64,000 nt of DNA, taken from assembly GCF_900110535.1 (NCBI RefSeq), contig NZ_FOJA01000001.1, forward strand, positions 744,001-808,000, read 5' to 3'. The notes below the pieces were generated by a model. It was given only the letters and a program-made list of their open reading frames with translations. It was not told the origin of the DNA and made no database searches. Below, piece by piece: positions 1 through 8,535 of this stretch (position 1 is the first letter of the stretch; each line of letters begins with the position of its first letter). This DNA is from Halobacterium jilantaiense (GTDB taxonomy: Archaea > Halobacteriota > Halobacteria > Halobacteriales > Halobacteriaceae). Position numbers and translations under genes: made by a program.

Positions 1-1025
1 TGGACCTCCGCGAACACTGCGGGCACGAAGGCGTACGCCGTGAGCGCGACACTGACGGTGACGGTGACGAACGTGAGTTCCTTGTACGACCGGGCGAGCA
101 TCGCGCCGAAGAACGTCGCCGCGAGGAACAGCGCGGCCAGCGGCGTGATGGCGAGCACGGAGAGCGCACCGGCACCCGTCGCGACCGCGATGACGGAGAT
201 GAGCGCGAGCGCGCCGAGGAGGTACGGCAGCGTCTTCCCGGCGACGATGTCTCCGCGGGAGATGGGCGCGACGAGCATCGGTTCGCCCCGGCGGTTGATG
301 CGTTCGGCGAGCACGCTGGACCCGTAGGCCTGAATCACGATGTTCAGCGGCAGCAGGAACGCGAACGCGAACACGAGCGACTGCAGCGGGAACGGCGGCG
401 AAATCGACGAGGGCGTGCCGGACTGAGCCTGCCCGAGTAGGCCGCTCAGCCCGCCGCCGGTCGTCGGCACGTCGCCGCCACCGGTGGCCGCGTCGCCGCC
501 GGACTGGACGCCGTCTCCACCCGTTCCGCCGTCGCCACCGGCGTCCGCGTCGCCGTCGGTCTGCTGGCCGTCGTCTGCGGGCTGGCCCGTGACCGAGATG
601 GACTGCGGGAGGTAGGTCAGAGAGACGACGACCGGGAACGCGGCGGCCTGGTCGGGCTCCTGGCGCATCAGGAAGTCGTTGTACGACACTGTCGCCGACC
701 GCAGCGTCGAGAGTGCGGCCCTGCCTTTCGGCGTGTCCCGGTAGGTGAGACTGGTCTCGGTGATGACCACGTCGGCCTCGGCAGTCGGGTCGACGGCCGC
801 GAGCTGGGCGTCGCTGGCGACGACGTCGGCGTACTGGCTGTCGTCGGAGACGCCGACCCGGTAGATGCCTTCGCCGGGCGTCGGCCCCATCGTGACGAGC
901 GCGGGGACGATGGCGGCGAGCGCGAGCAACACGACGACGAACGCGACCGCGGTCTCGCGGTCGATGTCGCCGGCGCTCCGGGTGGTCTCCCAGCGCGCGA
1001 TGCGGGCGACGTTGCGCGCTTTCAT
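1..1025 (-). CDS. ABC-2 type transporter permease (3' end cut by window edge)
   Basis: Integral membrane half of an exporter whose ATPase is the adjacent gene; substrate unknown. The visible protein starts MKARNVARIARWETTRSAGD, has one TM helix near residues 25-45, a long extracytoplasmic region, then at least four hydrophobic helices. This one-helix/large-loop/multi-helix plan is that of NatB-like ABC-2 permeases. The loop holds a Gly/Asp/Thr-rich low-complexity stretch encoded around positions 440-590, just before the second helix. The start codon overlaps the ATPase stop (ATGA, 1022-1025), so the two are translationally coupled. The C-terminus lies outside the window. Confidence 0.85.
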   Translation of the reverse strand, partial: MKARNVARIARWETTRSAGDIDRETAVAFVVVLLALAAIVPALVTMGPTPGEGIYRVGVSDDSQYADVVASDAQLAAVDPTAEADVVITETSLTYRDTPKGRAALSTLRSATVSYNDFLMRQEPDQAAAFPVVVSLTYLPQSISVTGQPADDGQQTDGDADAGGDGGTGGDGVQSGGDAATGGGDVPTTGGGLSGLLGQAQSGTPSSISPPFPLQSLVFAFAFLLPLNIVIQAYGSSVLAERINRRGEPMLVAPISRGDIVAGKTLPYLLGALALISVIAVATGAGALSVLAITPLAALFLAATFFGAMLARSYKELTFVTVTVSVALTAYAFVPAVFAEV

Positions 1026-1885
1026 GTTCCGGTCACGTCGAGGAAGACGTCTTCGAGGGTGGACTCGTCGGTGCGGATGTCGACGACCTCGCCGCCGCCG
1101 TCGCTCGCTTCCGACCGCAGCGCCTCCACGTCGTCCATCGACTCGACCTCGGTGACGTGGCGGTCGCCCGCGGGCTCCGAGTCGGCCAGCGGCACGTCGG
1201 TGAACACGCGGTAGGACACCTCGCCGTGTTCCTCACGGATGTCGGCGAGCGTCCCCGTGGCGGCCAGTTCGCCGTCCCGCATGATGGCGACGCGGTCGCA
1301 GACGCTCTCGACGTGGTGGAGGTCGTGGGCGCTGAACACGATGGTCTTCCCGTCGTCGGCGAGCTCTCGCGTGAACTCCACGACGGTGTTCGTCGTCAGC
1401 GGGTCGAGGCCGCTCGCGGGCTCGTCGTAGACCAGCACGTCCGGGTCGTTCACGAGCGAGCGCGCGATGGCGACCTTGCGCTTCATGCCCTTCGAGAAGT
1501 CCCCGACCGGGCGGTCGCGGGCGTCGAGGTCGAGGCGGTCGAGCGCGGCCTCGATGCGCTCGTTCGCGGCCTCCCGGTCGACGTCGTAGAGGTCCGCGAA
1601 GAATCGCAGGTAGCCCCGGGGACTCATCTCGTCGTACAGCGGCGATTCCTCCGGGAGGAAGCCCAGCGAGCGCCGCATCTCAGTCTCGCCGGCGTCGAAG
1701 CCGTTGACCGTGACGTCGCCGGCCGACGGCTCGACGAGGCCACAGAGCATCTTCAGCGTGGATGTCTTCCCGGCCCCGTTCGGCCCGACGAGCCCGAACA
1801 CCTCCCCGGCGTCGACCTCGAACGAGACGCCGTCGACGGCGGTGACGTCCCCGTATCGTTTCTCCAGGCCCCTGACCGAAATCAT
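1022..1885 (-). CDS. ABC transporter ATP-binding protein
   Basis: Cytoplasmic ATPase of the ABC-2 exporter encoded just downstream. 287 residues: Walker A GPNGAGKT at about 34-41, a degenerate signature SKGMK near 131-135, Walker B VLVYDEP near 150-156, and the switch His in SAHDLHHVE. The C-terminal 70 residues resemble the DUF4162-like tail of NatA/CcmA-type ATPases. The longer open frame upstream (to 2392) is rejected because it runs through the regulator gene; MISVRGLEKRYGD is the family N-terminus. A 58-base gap separates it from the regulator gene upstream, so one transcript is likely. Confidence 0.9.
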   Translation of the reverse strand: MISVRGLEKRYGDVTAVDGVSFEVDAGEVFGLVGPNGAGKTSTLKMLCGLVEPSAGDVTVNGFDAGETEMRRSLGFLPEESPLYDEMSPRGYLRFFADLYDVDREAANERIEAALDRLDLDARDRPVGDFSKGMKRKVAIARSLVNDPDVLVYDEPASGLDPLTTNTVVEFTRELADDGKTIVFSAHDLHHVESVCDRVAIMRDGELAATGTLADIREEHGEVSYRVFTDVPLADSEPAGDRHVTEVESMDDVEALRSEASDGGGEVVDIRTDESTLEDVFLDVTGT

Positions 1886-1943
1886 AGCCGGGTGGAGGGA
1901 CGGCTGCTGCTTGAGGGTTTGGGAGGCGGTAGCGACCGACTTG

Positions 1944-2711
1944 CTACTCGGGCAACTGGTCTGCGGCCGCCAGCAGGTCCTCGTAGACGCTCTCGGCCCA
2001 CTCGACGGCCGCCGGAGCGTCGTTGCGGACGAGGCCCGTGTGAGCGGTCCCGTCGTAGAACAGCGCGGTGGCGTACGTCGTCTCCGGCGTCTCCACCAGC
2101 AGCAGGCTGTAGGCGAGTCCGTCCTCGACCTCTCGAAGCGCCATCCGGCCGGTGTCGCGGGCGTCGGCCACGGCACGCCTGTGGGAACCGACGAGCGCCG
2201 ACAGGACTTCCGGGCCGAGGAGCAGTTCCATCTCCAGGCCCGCCTCGACAATCTGGTCGTGGAGCGTCGGCACCGTGCTGTCCAGCAGTGTGCTGGCGTA
2301 CCCCCGGATGCGGGTCGCGTCGGCGGCGAGCGACCGGTAGGCCTCGGTCGCGCGCTGGGGTGCCACGGGCGACGCTTCCACGACGGCCGCATCCCGGAGC
2401 AGCGCGGTGTCGACGCGCGCGTCCTCGGGAAGCGTCCCGAGCACCGACGCCGCCGCGTCGAGGCCGTCGAGGTCCGCCGCCAGGGCCTCGTAGCTCTTCA
2501 CCGCCAGCCGCCCCTGGAGCGTGAGTGAGACGCCGTCAGCGCGCTCGACGAACCCCTCGGCTTCGAGTTCGCGGACCGCACGGTCGACCGTCGACCGCGA
2601 CACCCCGAGTTCCTCGGCGAGCCGCGGCTTCGAGCGCGACGCTGCCCGGACCGCGCGGAGCAGGTCGGCGCGGCGCGCGAGCACCTCGACGAGGGTCGAG
2701 GGAGCCGTCAT
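1944..2711 (-). CDS. Winged-helix transcriptional regulator, FilR1/DUF1724 type
   Basis: DNA-binding regulator of 255 residues. Residues 15-65 form a winged helix (LAEELGVSRSTVDRAVRELE as recognition region); the rest matches the layout of the archaeal DUF1724 (FilR1 middle) domain, a ligand-sensing module in haloarchaeal and methanogen regulators. It is the first gene of a three-gene run with the ABC exporter, which it probably controls. Assignment rests on fold pattern and haloarchaeal precedent; the ligand is unknown. The start at 2711 follows TATA-like sequence upstream (ACTTAAGT at 2750-2757). Confidence 0.8.
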   Translation of the reverse strand: MTAPSTLVEVLARRADLLRAVRAASRSKPRLAEELGVSRSTVDRAVRELEAEGFVERADGVSLTLQGRLAVKSYEALAADLDGLDAAASVLGTLPEDARVDTALLRDAAVVEASPVAPQRATEAYRSLAADATRIRGYASTLLDSTVPTLHDQIVEAGLEMELLLGPEVLSALVGSHRRAVADARDTGRMALREVEDGLAYSLLLVETPETTYATALFYDGTAHTGLVRNDAPAAVEWAESVYEDLLAAADQLPE

Positions 2712-2870
2712 TATTCACACCGCATCGCTGCCGCACGAAGAAACCACCGACTTAAGTGACCGATGCGCTTATATTCGTGTGTCAGCTGGCGGGAGGTTCT
2801 TCACGAGATAACGTAATGTTGAGCCGTCGCGTCCCACTGTTTGCTGGTGTTCACACACCGGCTGTGCCTC

Positions 2871-2890
2871 TGACAGGCTCCGGGCTGTCA
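2871..2890. repeat. Inverted repeat between RuBisCO and the regulator
   Basis: TGACAG, 8-base spacer, CTGTCA: perfect 6-base arms. It lies 46-66 bases past the RuBisCO stop and about 160 bases before the regulator start. On the minus strand it could be a small hairpin ending the RuBisCO transcript, or an operator for the regulator. No T-tract follows, so neither reading is secure. Confidence 0.35.
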
Positions 2891-2936
2891 ACATTCTGCG
2901 CCCGGGCCACTCGATTCGTCCCAGCCGCGGGCTCGC

Positions 2937-4184
2937 TCAGCGCGGCGACCCGGTGCCCCACTTCTCCAGCGCCGTCGCCAGCTCGGGGTGGTCCTCAGCG
3001 TACGTCGCTGCGTCGACCCCGTCCTGATAGGCGTCGATTGCCTGCTGGAGCGCGCGAGCGCCCGCCTCGGTCCCGTCCGGGTGGCCGTGGATACCGCCGC
3101 CGACTTGCACGATAATGTCCTGTCCGAGCGCGTCCAGCAGCGGCGCGACGGTCCCCGGGTGCAGGCCGCCGGACGCCACCGGCAGCACGTCGCTGAGCCC
3201 GTAGAGGTCGCCGCTGAGCCACTCGTTGATGCCGGGCGTGTCCTCGTTCTCCAGTTTCCCGAGGCCCGCCGTTCCGGTGTGGATGTGGTCGACGCCCGTG
3301 AGCCGTGCGACCTGCGCGAGCACGCGCATCGAGACGCCGTGGTGGTCCAGCCGGTCGAACGCCGCGTGCATCGCTCTGTGTGCGTGAATCGCCAGCCCGT
3401 GGTCCGCGGCGTGCTCGCGGACGGTCTGGACCGCGGACCACCCGCAGGTAATCACGTCGACCATCACGAACCCGCCGCCCTGCTCGGCGACCAGTTCGAG
3501 GCGGTCGAGCATCGTCTCCGTGTCCGCCGTGATGTTCACGAGGTAGTCCTTCCGGTCGCCGGTCTCGTCCTCGGCGCGGTCCCGCATCTCGAAGGACTGC
3601 TTGACGCGGTCCTCGAAGCGATTGAACGACTGGTTCGTGAGGTTCTCGTCGTCCTTCAGCAGGTCGACCCCGCCGACCCACGCGTCGTAGCCGACCTGCG
3701 CGTGCTGCTCGGTGGAGAGCCCGACCTTCGGCTTCGGCACCGTCGCCGTCGCCGGACGGCCCTCGGCGTCCAGAATCTCGGTCTTCACGTCGCTGCCGTA
3801 CTGCGGGCCGGGGAACGACGTCGCCAGCTCCTCGGGCCACTCGCAGTCGACCAGCCGGATGGAGTCGACCGCCTTCATCCCCATGATGTTGCCCGCGATG
3901 CAGGACAGAATCTGGGGCATGTTGCCCGCCTCGAAGAGGTCTCCCGGGTACGCCACCGTCACCTCGCCGTCGCCGATGTCGAAGGCCGTCGCCGACAGTT
4001 CGGTGACGCGGTCGGGGACGTTCAGCGCCGCCCACGTCCCGTTCGAACTCTCCGAGGCCACCCGGCCGGCGGCGTCGACCATGCTCATTCCCTCACCCGG
4101 GTCGAGCACGAACTGACAGACGAGGTCCGTGTCCCGGGGCTCGTAGCCGTCGTCGACGAAGTCCGCGTACTCGATGCCGGTCAT
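2937..4184 (-). CDS. rbcL: Ribulose-1,5-bisphosphate carboxylase, form III
   Basis: Carboxylates ribulose 1,5-bisphosphate to two 3-phosphoglycerates; archaeal form III enzymes act in AMP/nucleoside salvage rather than a Calvin cycle. 415 residues, normal for form III. Visible motifs: KPKVGLS near 151-157 (catalytic Lys), GGVDLLKDDE at 171-180 (carbamylated Lys177 with Asp179/Glu180 as Mg ligands), HAHRAMHA (base His) and GKLE with the loop-6 Lys. The open frame extends to 4541, but MTGIEYADFV is the family start. The SRAP, FBPase and aldolase genes lie upstream on the same strand. AMP phosphorylase and ribose-1,5-bisphosphate isomerase, its usual partners, are not in the window. Confidence 0.95.
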   Translation of the reverse strand: MTGIEYADFVDDGYEPRDTDLVCQFVLDPGEGMSMVDAAGRVASESSNGTWAALNVPDRVTELSATAFDIGDGEVTVAYPGDLFEAGNMPQILSCIAGNIMGMKAVDSIRLVDCEWPEELATSFPGPQYGSDVKTEILDAEGRPATATVPKPKVGLSTEQHAQVGYDAWVGGVDLLKDDENLTNQSFNRFEDRVKQSFEMRDRAEDETGDRKDYLVNITADTETMLDRLELVAEQGGGFVMVDVITCGWSAVQTVREHAADHGLAIHAHRAMHAAFDRLDHHGVSMRVLAQVARLTGVDHIHTGTAGLGKLENEDTPGINEWLSGDLYGLSDVLPVASGGLHPGTVAPLLDALGQDIIVQVGGGIHGHPDGTEAGARALQQAIDAYQDGVDAATYAEDHPELATALEKWGTGSPR

Positions 4185-4237
4185 GCGTGTCTGGAGCTTC
4201 ACCGGCGCTCGCCAAGTGCGTTCGGTCGATTCCGAGA

Positions 4238-4930
4238 TTACGGGACTGGCTCCACGAGCCCCGAGTGGTCGTTCGACGGGTCGTTGACCGCCGGCGAGAC
4301 CGGCCACGCCTCGAAGCCGAACTCGCGGGGGGTCAGCAGGTCTCCCGGGTCCTCGGCCGTCAACCACTGCTCGCCCTGCTCGCGGTCCAGTGGCACCGCC
4401 ATCCGGTGGTGGTAGTCCGCGAGGAAGTCGTTTGGCTCCGTCGTCACGATAGTGAACGACCGCACCGTCTCGGCCTCCCGCGTCGGCCCGCCCCCGTCCC
4501 CGAACTCGCCGAGACCCGTCTGTGTCTGCTCGGGCGTCCACGTCTCCCAGATCCCGGCGAGCAGGAACGGGCGGTCGTCCGCCCGGGACACGAAGTACGG
4601 CGTCTTCCCGTCAGCGTCCGCCACCCACTCGTAGAACCCGTCGACCGGCACCAGACAGCGCCGCTGCTCGTACGCCTCGCTGAAGTGGCGCTTCTCGGTC
4701 AGTGACTCCGCGCGGGCGTTGATTGGGTCGGGGTCGGCCCGGGGGCCGTCGGACCACTCCGGCACCAGCCCCCAGCGAGCACTCGACAGCCGCTCCGGCG
4801 CGTCGTCCAGAATCACGGGGAGGTCCTGGCTCGGCGCGGCGTTGTACGTCGGCTCGAAGTCGGCGTCGCCGAGCCCGAACTCGGCGGCGACCGCCTCGGG
4901 GTCGGAGAACAGCGCGTACCGGCCACACAT
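4238..4930 (-). CDS. SRAP (SOS response-associated peptidase) family protein
   Basis: YedK/HMCES-type protein that in other organisms forms a thiazolidine crosslink to abasic sites in single-stranded DNA. 230 residues beginning MCGRY, so Cys2 becomes the N-terminal nucleophile after Met removal. The other active-site residues are present: Asn30 in YNAAPSQ, Glu101 in DGFYEW and His174/175 in HHRMAVP. The Cys2 requirement fixes the start at 4930; the longer frame to 5950 runs antisense-like through the FBPase gene. It sits between FBPase and RuBisCO genes, probably as a passenger in the transcript. Confidence 0.93.
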   Translation of the reverse strand: MCGRYALFSDPEAVAAEFGLGDADFEPTYNAAPSQDLPVILDDAPERLSSARWGLVPEWSDGPRADPDPINARAESLTEKRHFSEAYEQRRCLVPVDGFYEWVADADGKTPYFVSRADDRPFLLAGIWETWTPEQTQTGLGEFGDGGGPTREAETVRSFTIVTTEPNDFLADYHHRMAVPLDREQGEQWLTAEDPGDLLTPREFGFEAWPVSPAVNDPSNDHSGLVEPVP

Positions 4931-4959
4931 ACTCGACGGGAGGGGCTGCGGGCGCTTAG

Positions 4960-5811
4960 TCAGTCCGGTAGCGCCGCCTCCAGGTCCTCGATGACCGCGT
5001 CGTTGCCGACGAACGTCGGCGTGCGTTCGTGGAGCCGCGTCGGCTCCAGGTCCAGCAGCGACCCGCTGCCGTCCGAGGACGACCCGCCAGCCGCCTCCAC
5101 GACGTACGCCATCGGCATCGACTCGAAGTGCGCGCGCAGCTTCCCGTCGGGCGCGGACGACAGCCCCGGGTAGCCGAACGCGCCACCGTAGACGAGCACC
5201 TGATTCACGTCCGCTATCATCGCGCCGCCGTACCGGAGCTTGAGGTCGTCCTCGACGTTCCGGACGAACGCCTCGAAGTCCTCGCTCCACTCGGGGACGC
5301 GGCCACCGAAACCGTAGACGGTCGGGTCCGCCGGCAGTTCGACCAGCCCGAGGTCGGTGCGGCCGTCGTCGTCCACGAGGTACTCGCGGACCTCGTCGTT
5401 CCGCGCGACTACCATCGTCGTCGTCGGACCGTACAGCACGAACCCGGCGGCGACGAGACTCGACCCCGGAGCCGGCAGCGGCTGGTCGTAGACGCCGACG
5501 ACGGTCCCGCAGGGGTTGTTCGACTTCACGTTCGAGGAGCCGTCGAGGGGGTCCAGCGCCACCGCGTATCCCTCGTCGGCGTCCCCGACGGTCACGACGG
5601 CGTCCCGCTCCTCGCTCGCGTACCAGTTCACGCCCTCGATGGCGTCCGTGCGGTCGAACAGCAGGTCGTCGGCCCACACGTCCGCCTCCAACTGGGTGTC
5701 CCCGGAGACGTTCTCGTCGTCGCGCTTCGCGCGGCGCTCCGGGAGCCCCGCTCGAATCTCGGGGGCCGCGTCCGCGACGGTGTCGAAGACTCGGTCGACG
5801 ACGTCCGCCAT
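4960..5811 (-). CDS. fbp: Fructose-1,6-bisphosphatase, class I
   Basis: Hydrolyses fructose 1,6-bisphosphate to fructose 6-phosphate in gluconeogenesis; cytoplasmic, metal-dependent. 283 residues, with the lithium-sensitive phosphatase motif DPLDGSSN at about 87-94, an upstream acidic metal ligand region (ASEERDA), and the C-terminal EAAGG motif. Its ATG overlaps the aldolase stop by one base (TGATG at 5809-5813), so it is translated after the aldolase. Gluconeogenesis matters in haloarchaea that degrade sugars by Entner-Doudoroff variants. Family identity is clear. Confidence 0.93.
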   Translation of the reverse strand: MADVVDRVFDTVADAAPEIRAGLPERRAKRDDENVSGDTQLEADVWADDLLFDRTDAIEGVNWYASEERDAVVTVGDADEGYAVALDPLDGSSNVKSNNPCGTVVGVYDQPLPAPGSSLVAAGFVLYGPTTTMVVARNDEVREYLVDDDGRTDLGLVELPADPTVYGFGGRVPEWSEDFEAFVRNVEDDLKLRYGGAMIADVNQVLVYGGAFGYPGLSSAPDGKLRAHFESMPMAYVVEAAGGSSSDGSGSLLDLEPTRLHERTPTFVGNDAVIEDLEAALPD

Positions 5812-6602
5812 CAGATGCGGGACAGCGCCTCCTCGACGCTGGTCTCCTCGTAGATGACGGCCTCGAGGCCGTCGAGGAACGCCGCCGGGTTCTCGCGCTG
5901 CCAGACGTTCCGGCCCACGGCGAGCCCCGTAGCGCCGGCGTCGATGGCACCTTTCACTGTCTCCAGGAAGTCGCGGTCGCTCGTCTTCGACCCGCCGGAC
6001 ATCACGACCTCGGTCGGGCCCGCCATGTCGACGGCGTGGGCCATGTCCTCGCTGCTACCCGGATACTTCACCTTCGCGATGTCGGCCCCGAGTTCGAGCG
6101 CCTGCCGTGCCGCGTACGCGATGGTGTCGGGCTTCTTGTCGTTTTTCAGTCCCTGACCGCGCGGGTACGACCACATCACCACGGGCAGGTCGTGCTCGCG
6201 AGCGGTCTCCTGAGCGTCCCGGAACTCTTCGGCCATCTCGACCTCGCTGTTCGACCCGCCGTACATCGTGAACCCGACCGCGTCGGCTCCGACTTCGGCG
6301 GCGTAGTCGACCGTCCAGTTCACGGCCGAGTCCGGCTCGCCCATCCAGAGGTTCGACGTGCCGTTGAGCTTCGCGAGGAGGTTCACGTCGTCCTCGTAGG
6401 AGGGGTAGTACGCCTCCGCGATGCCCTTCTGGACGGCCATCGCGGACACGGCGTCGTGGGTCGCGACGTCCCAGACCGCTTCCGGGTCCTTGGTCTCGGG
6501 CACCGCCTCGAAGTCGACCGGGCCGTGTTCGAGGCCGTGGTCGTACGCGAGAATCAGTACCTTCCCGTCGCGAGAGATCGGTGAGTCCTCGAAGGGTCGC
6601 AT
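5811..6602 (-). CDS. Fructose-bisphosphate aldolase class I (DhnA/DeoC type)
   Basis: Schiff-base aldolase condensing dihydroxyacetone phosphate and glyceraldehyde 3-phosphate. 263 residues from ATG at 6602; Lys in DIAKVKYPG (about 177) is the likely Schiff-base residue, and Tyr in WSYPRG (about 146) the acid/base. A TTG 15 bases upstream would also open the frame. However, a TATA-like element (CTCTTATCC, minus strand near 6625-6633) lies about 27 bases before the ATG, favouring a leaderless start at 6602. The same family includes ADH synthase of the archaeal aromatic pathway; the neighbouring FBPase gene favours the glycolytic role. Confidence 0.88.
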   Translation of the reverse strand: MRPFEDSPISRDGKVLILAYDHGLEHGPVDFEAVPETKDPEAVWDVATHDAVSAMAVQKGIAEAYYPSYEDDVNLLAKLNGTSNLWMGEPDSAVNWTVDYAAEVGADAVGFTMYGGSNSEVEMAEEFRDAQETAREHDLPVVMWSYPRGQGLKNDKKPDTIAYAARQALELGADIAKVKYPGSSEDMAHAVDMAGPTEVVMSGGSKTSDRDFLETVKGAIDAGATGLAVGRNVWQRENPAAFLDGLEAVIYEETSVEEALSRI

Positions 6603-6696
6603 CACCTCAAACTGCAACGGAGAGGGATAAGAGTCTAACCCTCTGCTCGGGTCGCAGCCCCGTTCTTTCGGGCGTTTTGACTACAAACCGAGTAAA

Positions 6697-7395
6697 CTAC
6701 TGGGCGTGTTCGCGGGCGGCGTCCCGGAGCGCCCGAACACGGTCGCTTGACACGCCCAGGGAGTCAGCGACCTGGTCGACGTGGGCGGTCGCGAGGCTCC
6801 GCACCGACGTGATGCCTGCCCGGCTGAGCATCGCCGCCGCGTCCGCATCGACGGCGTCGAGAGCCGTCACGGGCGTCGGTTCGGACGCCTCCCGCCACGC
6901 CGCTTCCTCGCGCTCGAAGGACTCGTCCACGCGACCGTTCGGCCACGAATCCTCGCGCCACGCCGCCTCTCCGTCCTCCTCCTCCGTGTCGTCGGTCCGA
7001 CCCGGCGGCTCGGCCGCCGCGGGCTCCCCACCGCCGGCGGCTGCGGCGGCCTGCCAGTCGGCTTCCTCGGCCGTCGCGTCCCCGCTCCCGTCGGCCTCGG
7101 CGTCGTCGCCGTAGCTCGCGGCGACCCACTGGCGCTCGTCGTCCTCGAGGCCCCGCACCTGCTCGGCGCGCTGATCGAGGTCCTCACCGCCCTCGAACGA
7201 CCACTGCAGGGAGTGCTCGCGTCGGATGCGCGCCGCCACGCCGGGGTTGACGCCGTACTCGACGAGCTGCGCGTGGGAGACGCGTTTGCCCGTCACGTCC
7301 TCGCGGGTCACGTTTGCGGCCGCCAGCACGCCGGCTGTCTCGGGGCCGACGAACTGGAGCTCGCGGAGCGCGTCCTGGGCGTCATCGGGTGCCAC
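6697..7395 (-). CDS. Helix-hairpin-helix protein with acidic linker (DUF7409-like)
   Basis: 232 residues: an N-terminal helix-hairpin-helix-like region at 5-65 (LRELQFVGPETAGVLAAANV), a long acidic, Ala/Gly/Glu-rich linker at about 95-165, and a C-terminal HhH-like module at 175-230 (LDAVDADAAAMLSRAGITSV). Such modules bind DNA backbones or proteins. No catalytic motif is visible and I cannot assign a function. It resembles haloarchaeal DUF7409 proteins from memory. It is divergent from the 3-hydroxyacyl-CoA dehydrogenase gene. Confidence 0.8.
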   Translation of the reverse strand: MAPDDAQDALRELQFVGPETAGVLAAANVTREDVTGKRVSHAQLVEYGVNPGVAARIRREHSLQWSFEGGEDLDQRAEQVRGLEDDERQWVAASYGDDAEADGSGDATAEEADWQAAAAAGGGEPAAAEPPGRTDDTEEEDGEAAWREDSWPNGRVDESFEREEAAWREASEPTPVTALDAVDADAAAMLSRAGITSVRSLATAHVDQVADSLGVSSDRVRALRDAAREHAQ

Positions 7396-7480
7396 GGTTG
7401 CGTGAATGGTGCGACCGGAGCGGCTTCAGTGTTTCCACGTTTCCGGCACCCTTAGGTTCCGGCCCGTCCCAGCGTCGGGT

Positions 7481-8341
7481 ATGCGAGACCTCGCAGACAT
7501 CGAGACCGTCGGCGTCGTCGGTGCCGGCACGATGGGCGCTGGCATCGCGCAGGTCGCCGCGACAGAAGGCTACGATGTCGTGATGCGCGACATCGAGGAG
7601 GACTACGTGGAGTCCGGCTTCGACAGCATCGAGTCCTCACTGGAGCGCTTCGTCGCCAAGGACGAACTGAGCGAGGACGAGGCGGACGCCGTCGTCGACC
7701 GCATCGAGGGGACGACGGAGCTCTCGGACCTCGCGGACTGCGACGTGGTCGTCGAGGCCGCCCTCGAAGACATGGACGTCAAACAGGACATCTTCGCGGA
7801 CCTCGACGACACGGTCCCCGAGGACGTCGTGCTCGCGACGAACACGTCCACGCTCTCCATCACGACCATCGCGTCGGTGACCGACCGCGAACGGCAGGTC
7901 GTCGGCCTCCACTTCATGAACCCCGTCCCCATCATGACTGGCGTCGAAGTCGTCGTCGGCGAGAAGACCGACGCGGACGTGGCCTCGTTCGCCCACGAGT
8001 TCGCCGAGGCGCTCGGCAAGGAGACGTGGGAGTCCGACGACAAACCCGGGTTCGTCACGAACCGCGTGCTGATGCCGTGGATCAACGAGGGCATCCGCGC
8101 CTTCGACGAGGGCGTCGCGACGAAGGAGGACCTCGACAAGGGGATGAAACTCGGCACGAACGTCCCGATGGGGCCCCTGGAGCTCGCCGACCACATCGGC
8201 CTCGACATCTGTCTGGACGCCAGCCAGACCCTCCACGAGGAGCTGGGCGACCGCTACAAGCCCGCCTACCTCCTCAAGCGGAAGGTCGACGCCGGCGACC
8301 TCGGGAAGAAGACCGGCGAGGGCTTCTACGAGTACGAGTAG
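7481..8341 (+). CDS. hbd: 3-hydroxyacyl-CoA dehydrogenase
   Basis: NAD-dependent oxidation of 3-hydroxyacyl-CoA to 3-oxoacyl-CoA in beta-oxidation. 286 residues: Rossmann motif GAGTMGAGIAQ near 12-22, catalytic His in VGLHFMNPVPIM, Asn in TNRVLMPWINE, and the C-terminal helical dimerisation domain ending with the GFYEYE signature. Single-domain short form, so it is a discrete enzyme and not a fusion with enoyl-CoA hydratase. The start at 7481 is the only Met before the Rossmann strand. Acyl-CoA dehydrogenase and thiolase genes follow downstream, so a fatty-acid oxidation role is likely. Confidence 0.93.
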   Translation: MRDLADIETVGVVGAGTMGAGIAQVAATEGYDVVMRDIEEDYVESGFDSIESSLERFVAKDELSEDEADAVVDRIEGTTELSDLADCDVVVEAALEDMDVKQDIFADLDDTVPEDVVLATNTSTLSITTIASVTDRERQVVGLHFMNPVPIMTGVEVVVGEKTDADVASFAHEFAEALGKETWESDDKPGFVTNRVLMPWINEGIRAFDEGVATKEDLDKGMKLGTNVPMGPLELADHIGLDICLDASQTLHEELGDRYKPAYLLKRKVDAGDLGKKTGEGFYEYE

Positions 8342-8535
8342 CGCGGCCCTCGGTTTCGAGCAGACAGCACGGTCCTCGCGGGCGAGTGTGCTGTACTCCC
8401 GCCACGGCGTCGCCCGCGTCAGCGTTTCAGGTCACGGGCCGCCCTGGTCCCGCCCTCGTTTTTGAACCTTCACAGCCGGTGGCTCGTCAGTCGCTGCTGG
8501 CGGAGTGGCGATGGACGGCGAGAACTGAGCGCTAG

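Noticed and set aside
440-590. Gly/Asp-rich low-complexity stretch in the first permease, considered as a repeat array
   Set aside because: It is an in-frame, acidic extracytoplasmic linker typical of haloarchaeal proteins, without a regular unit.
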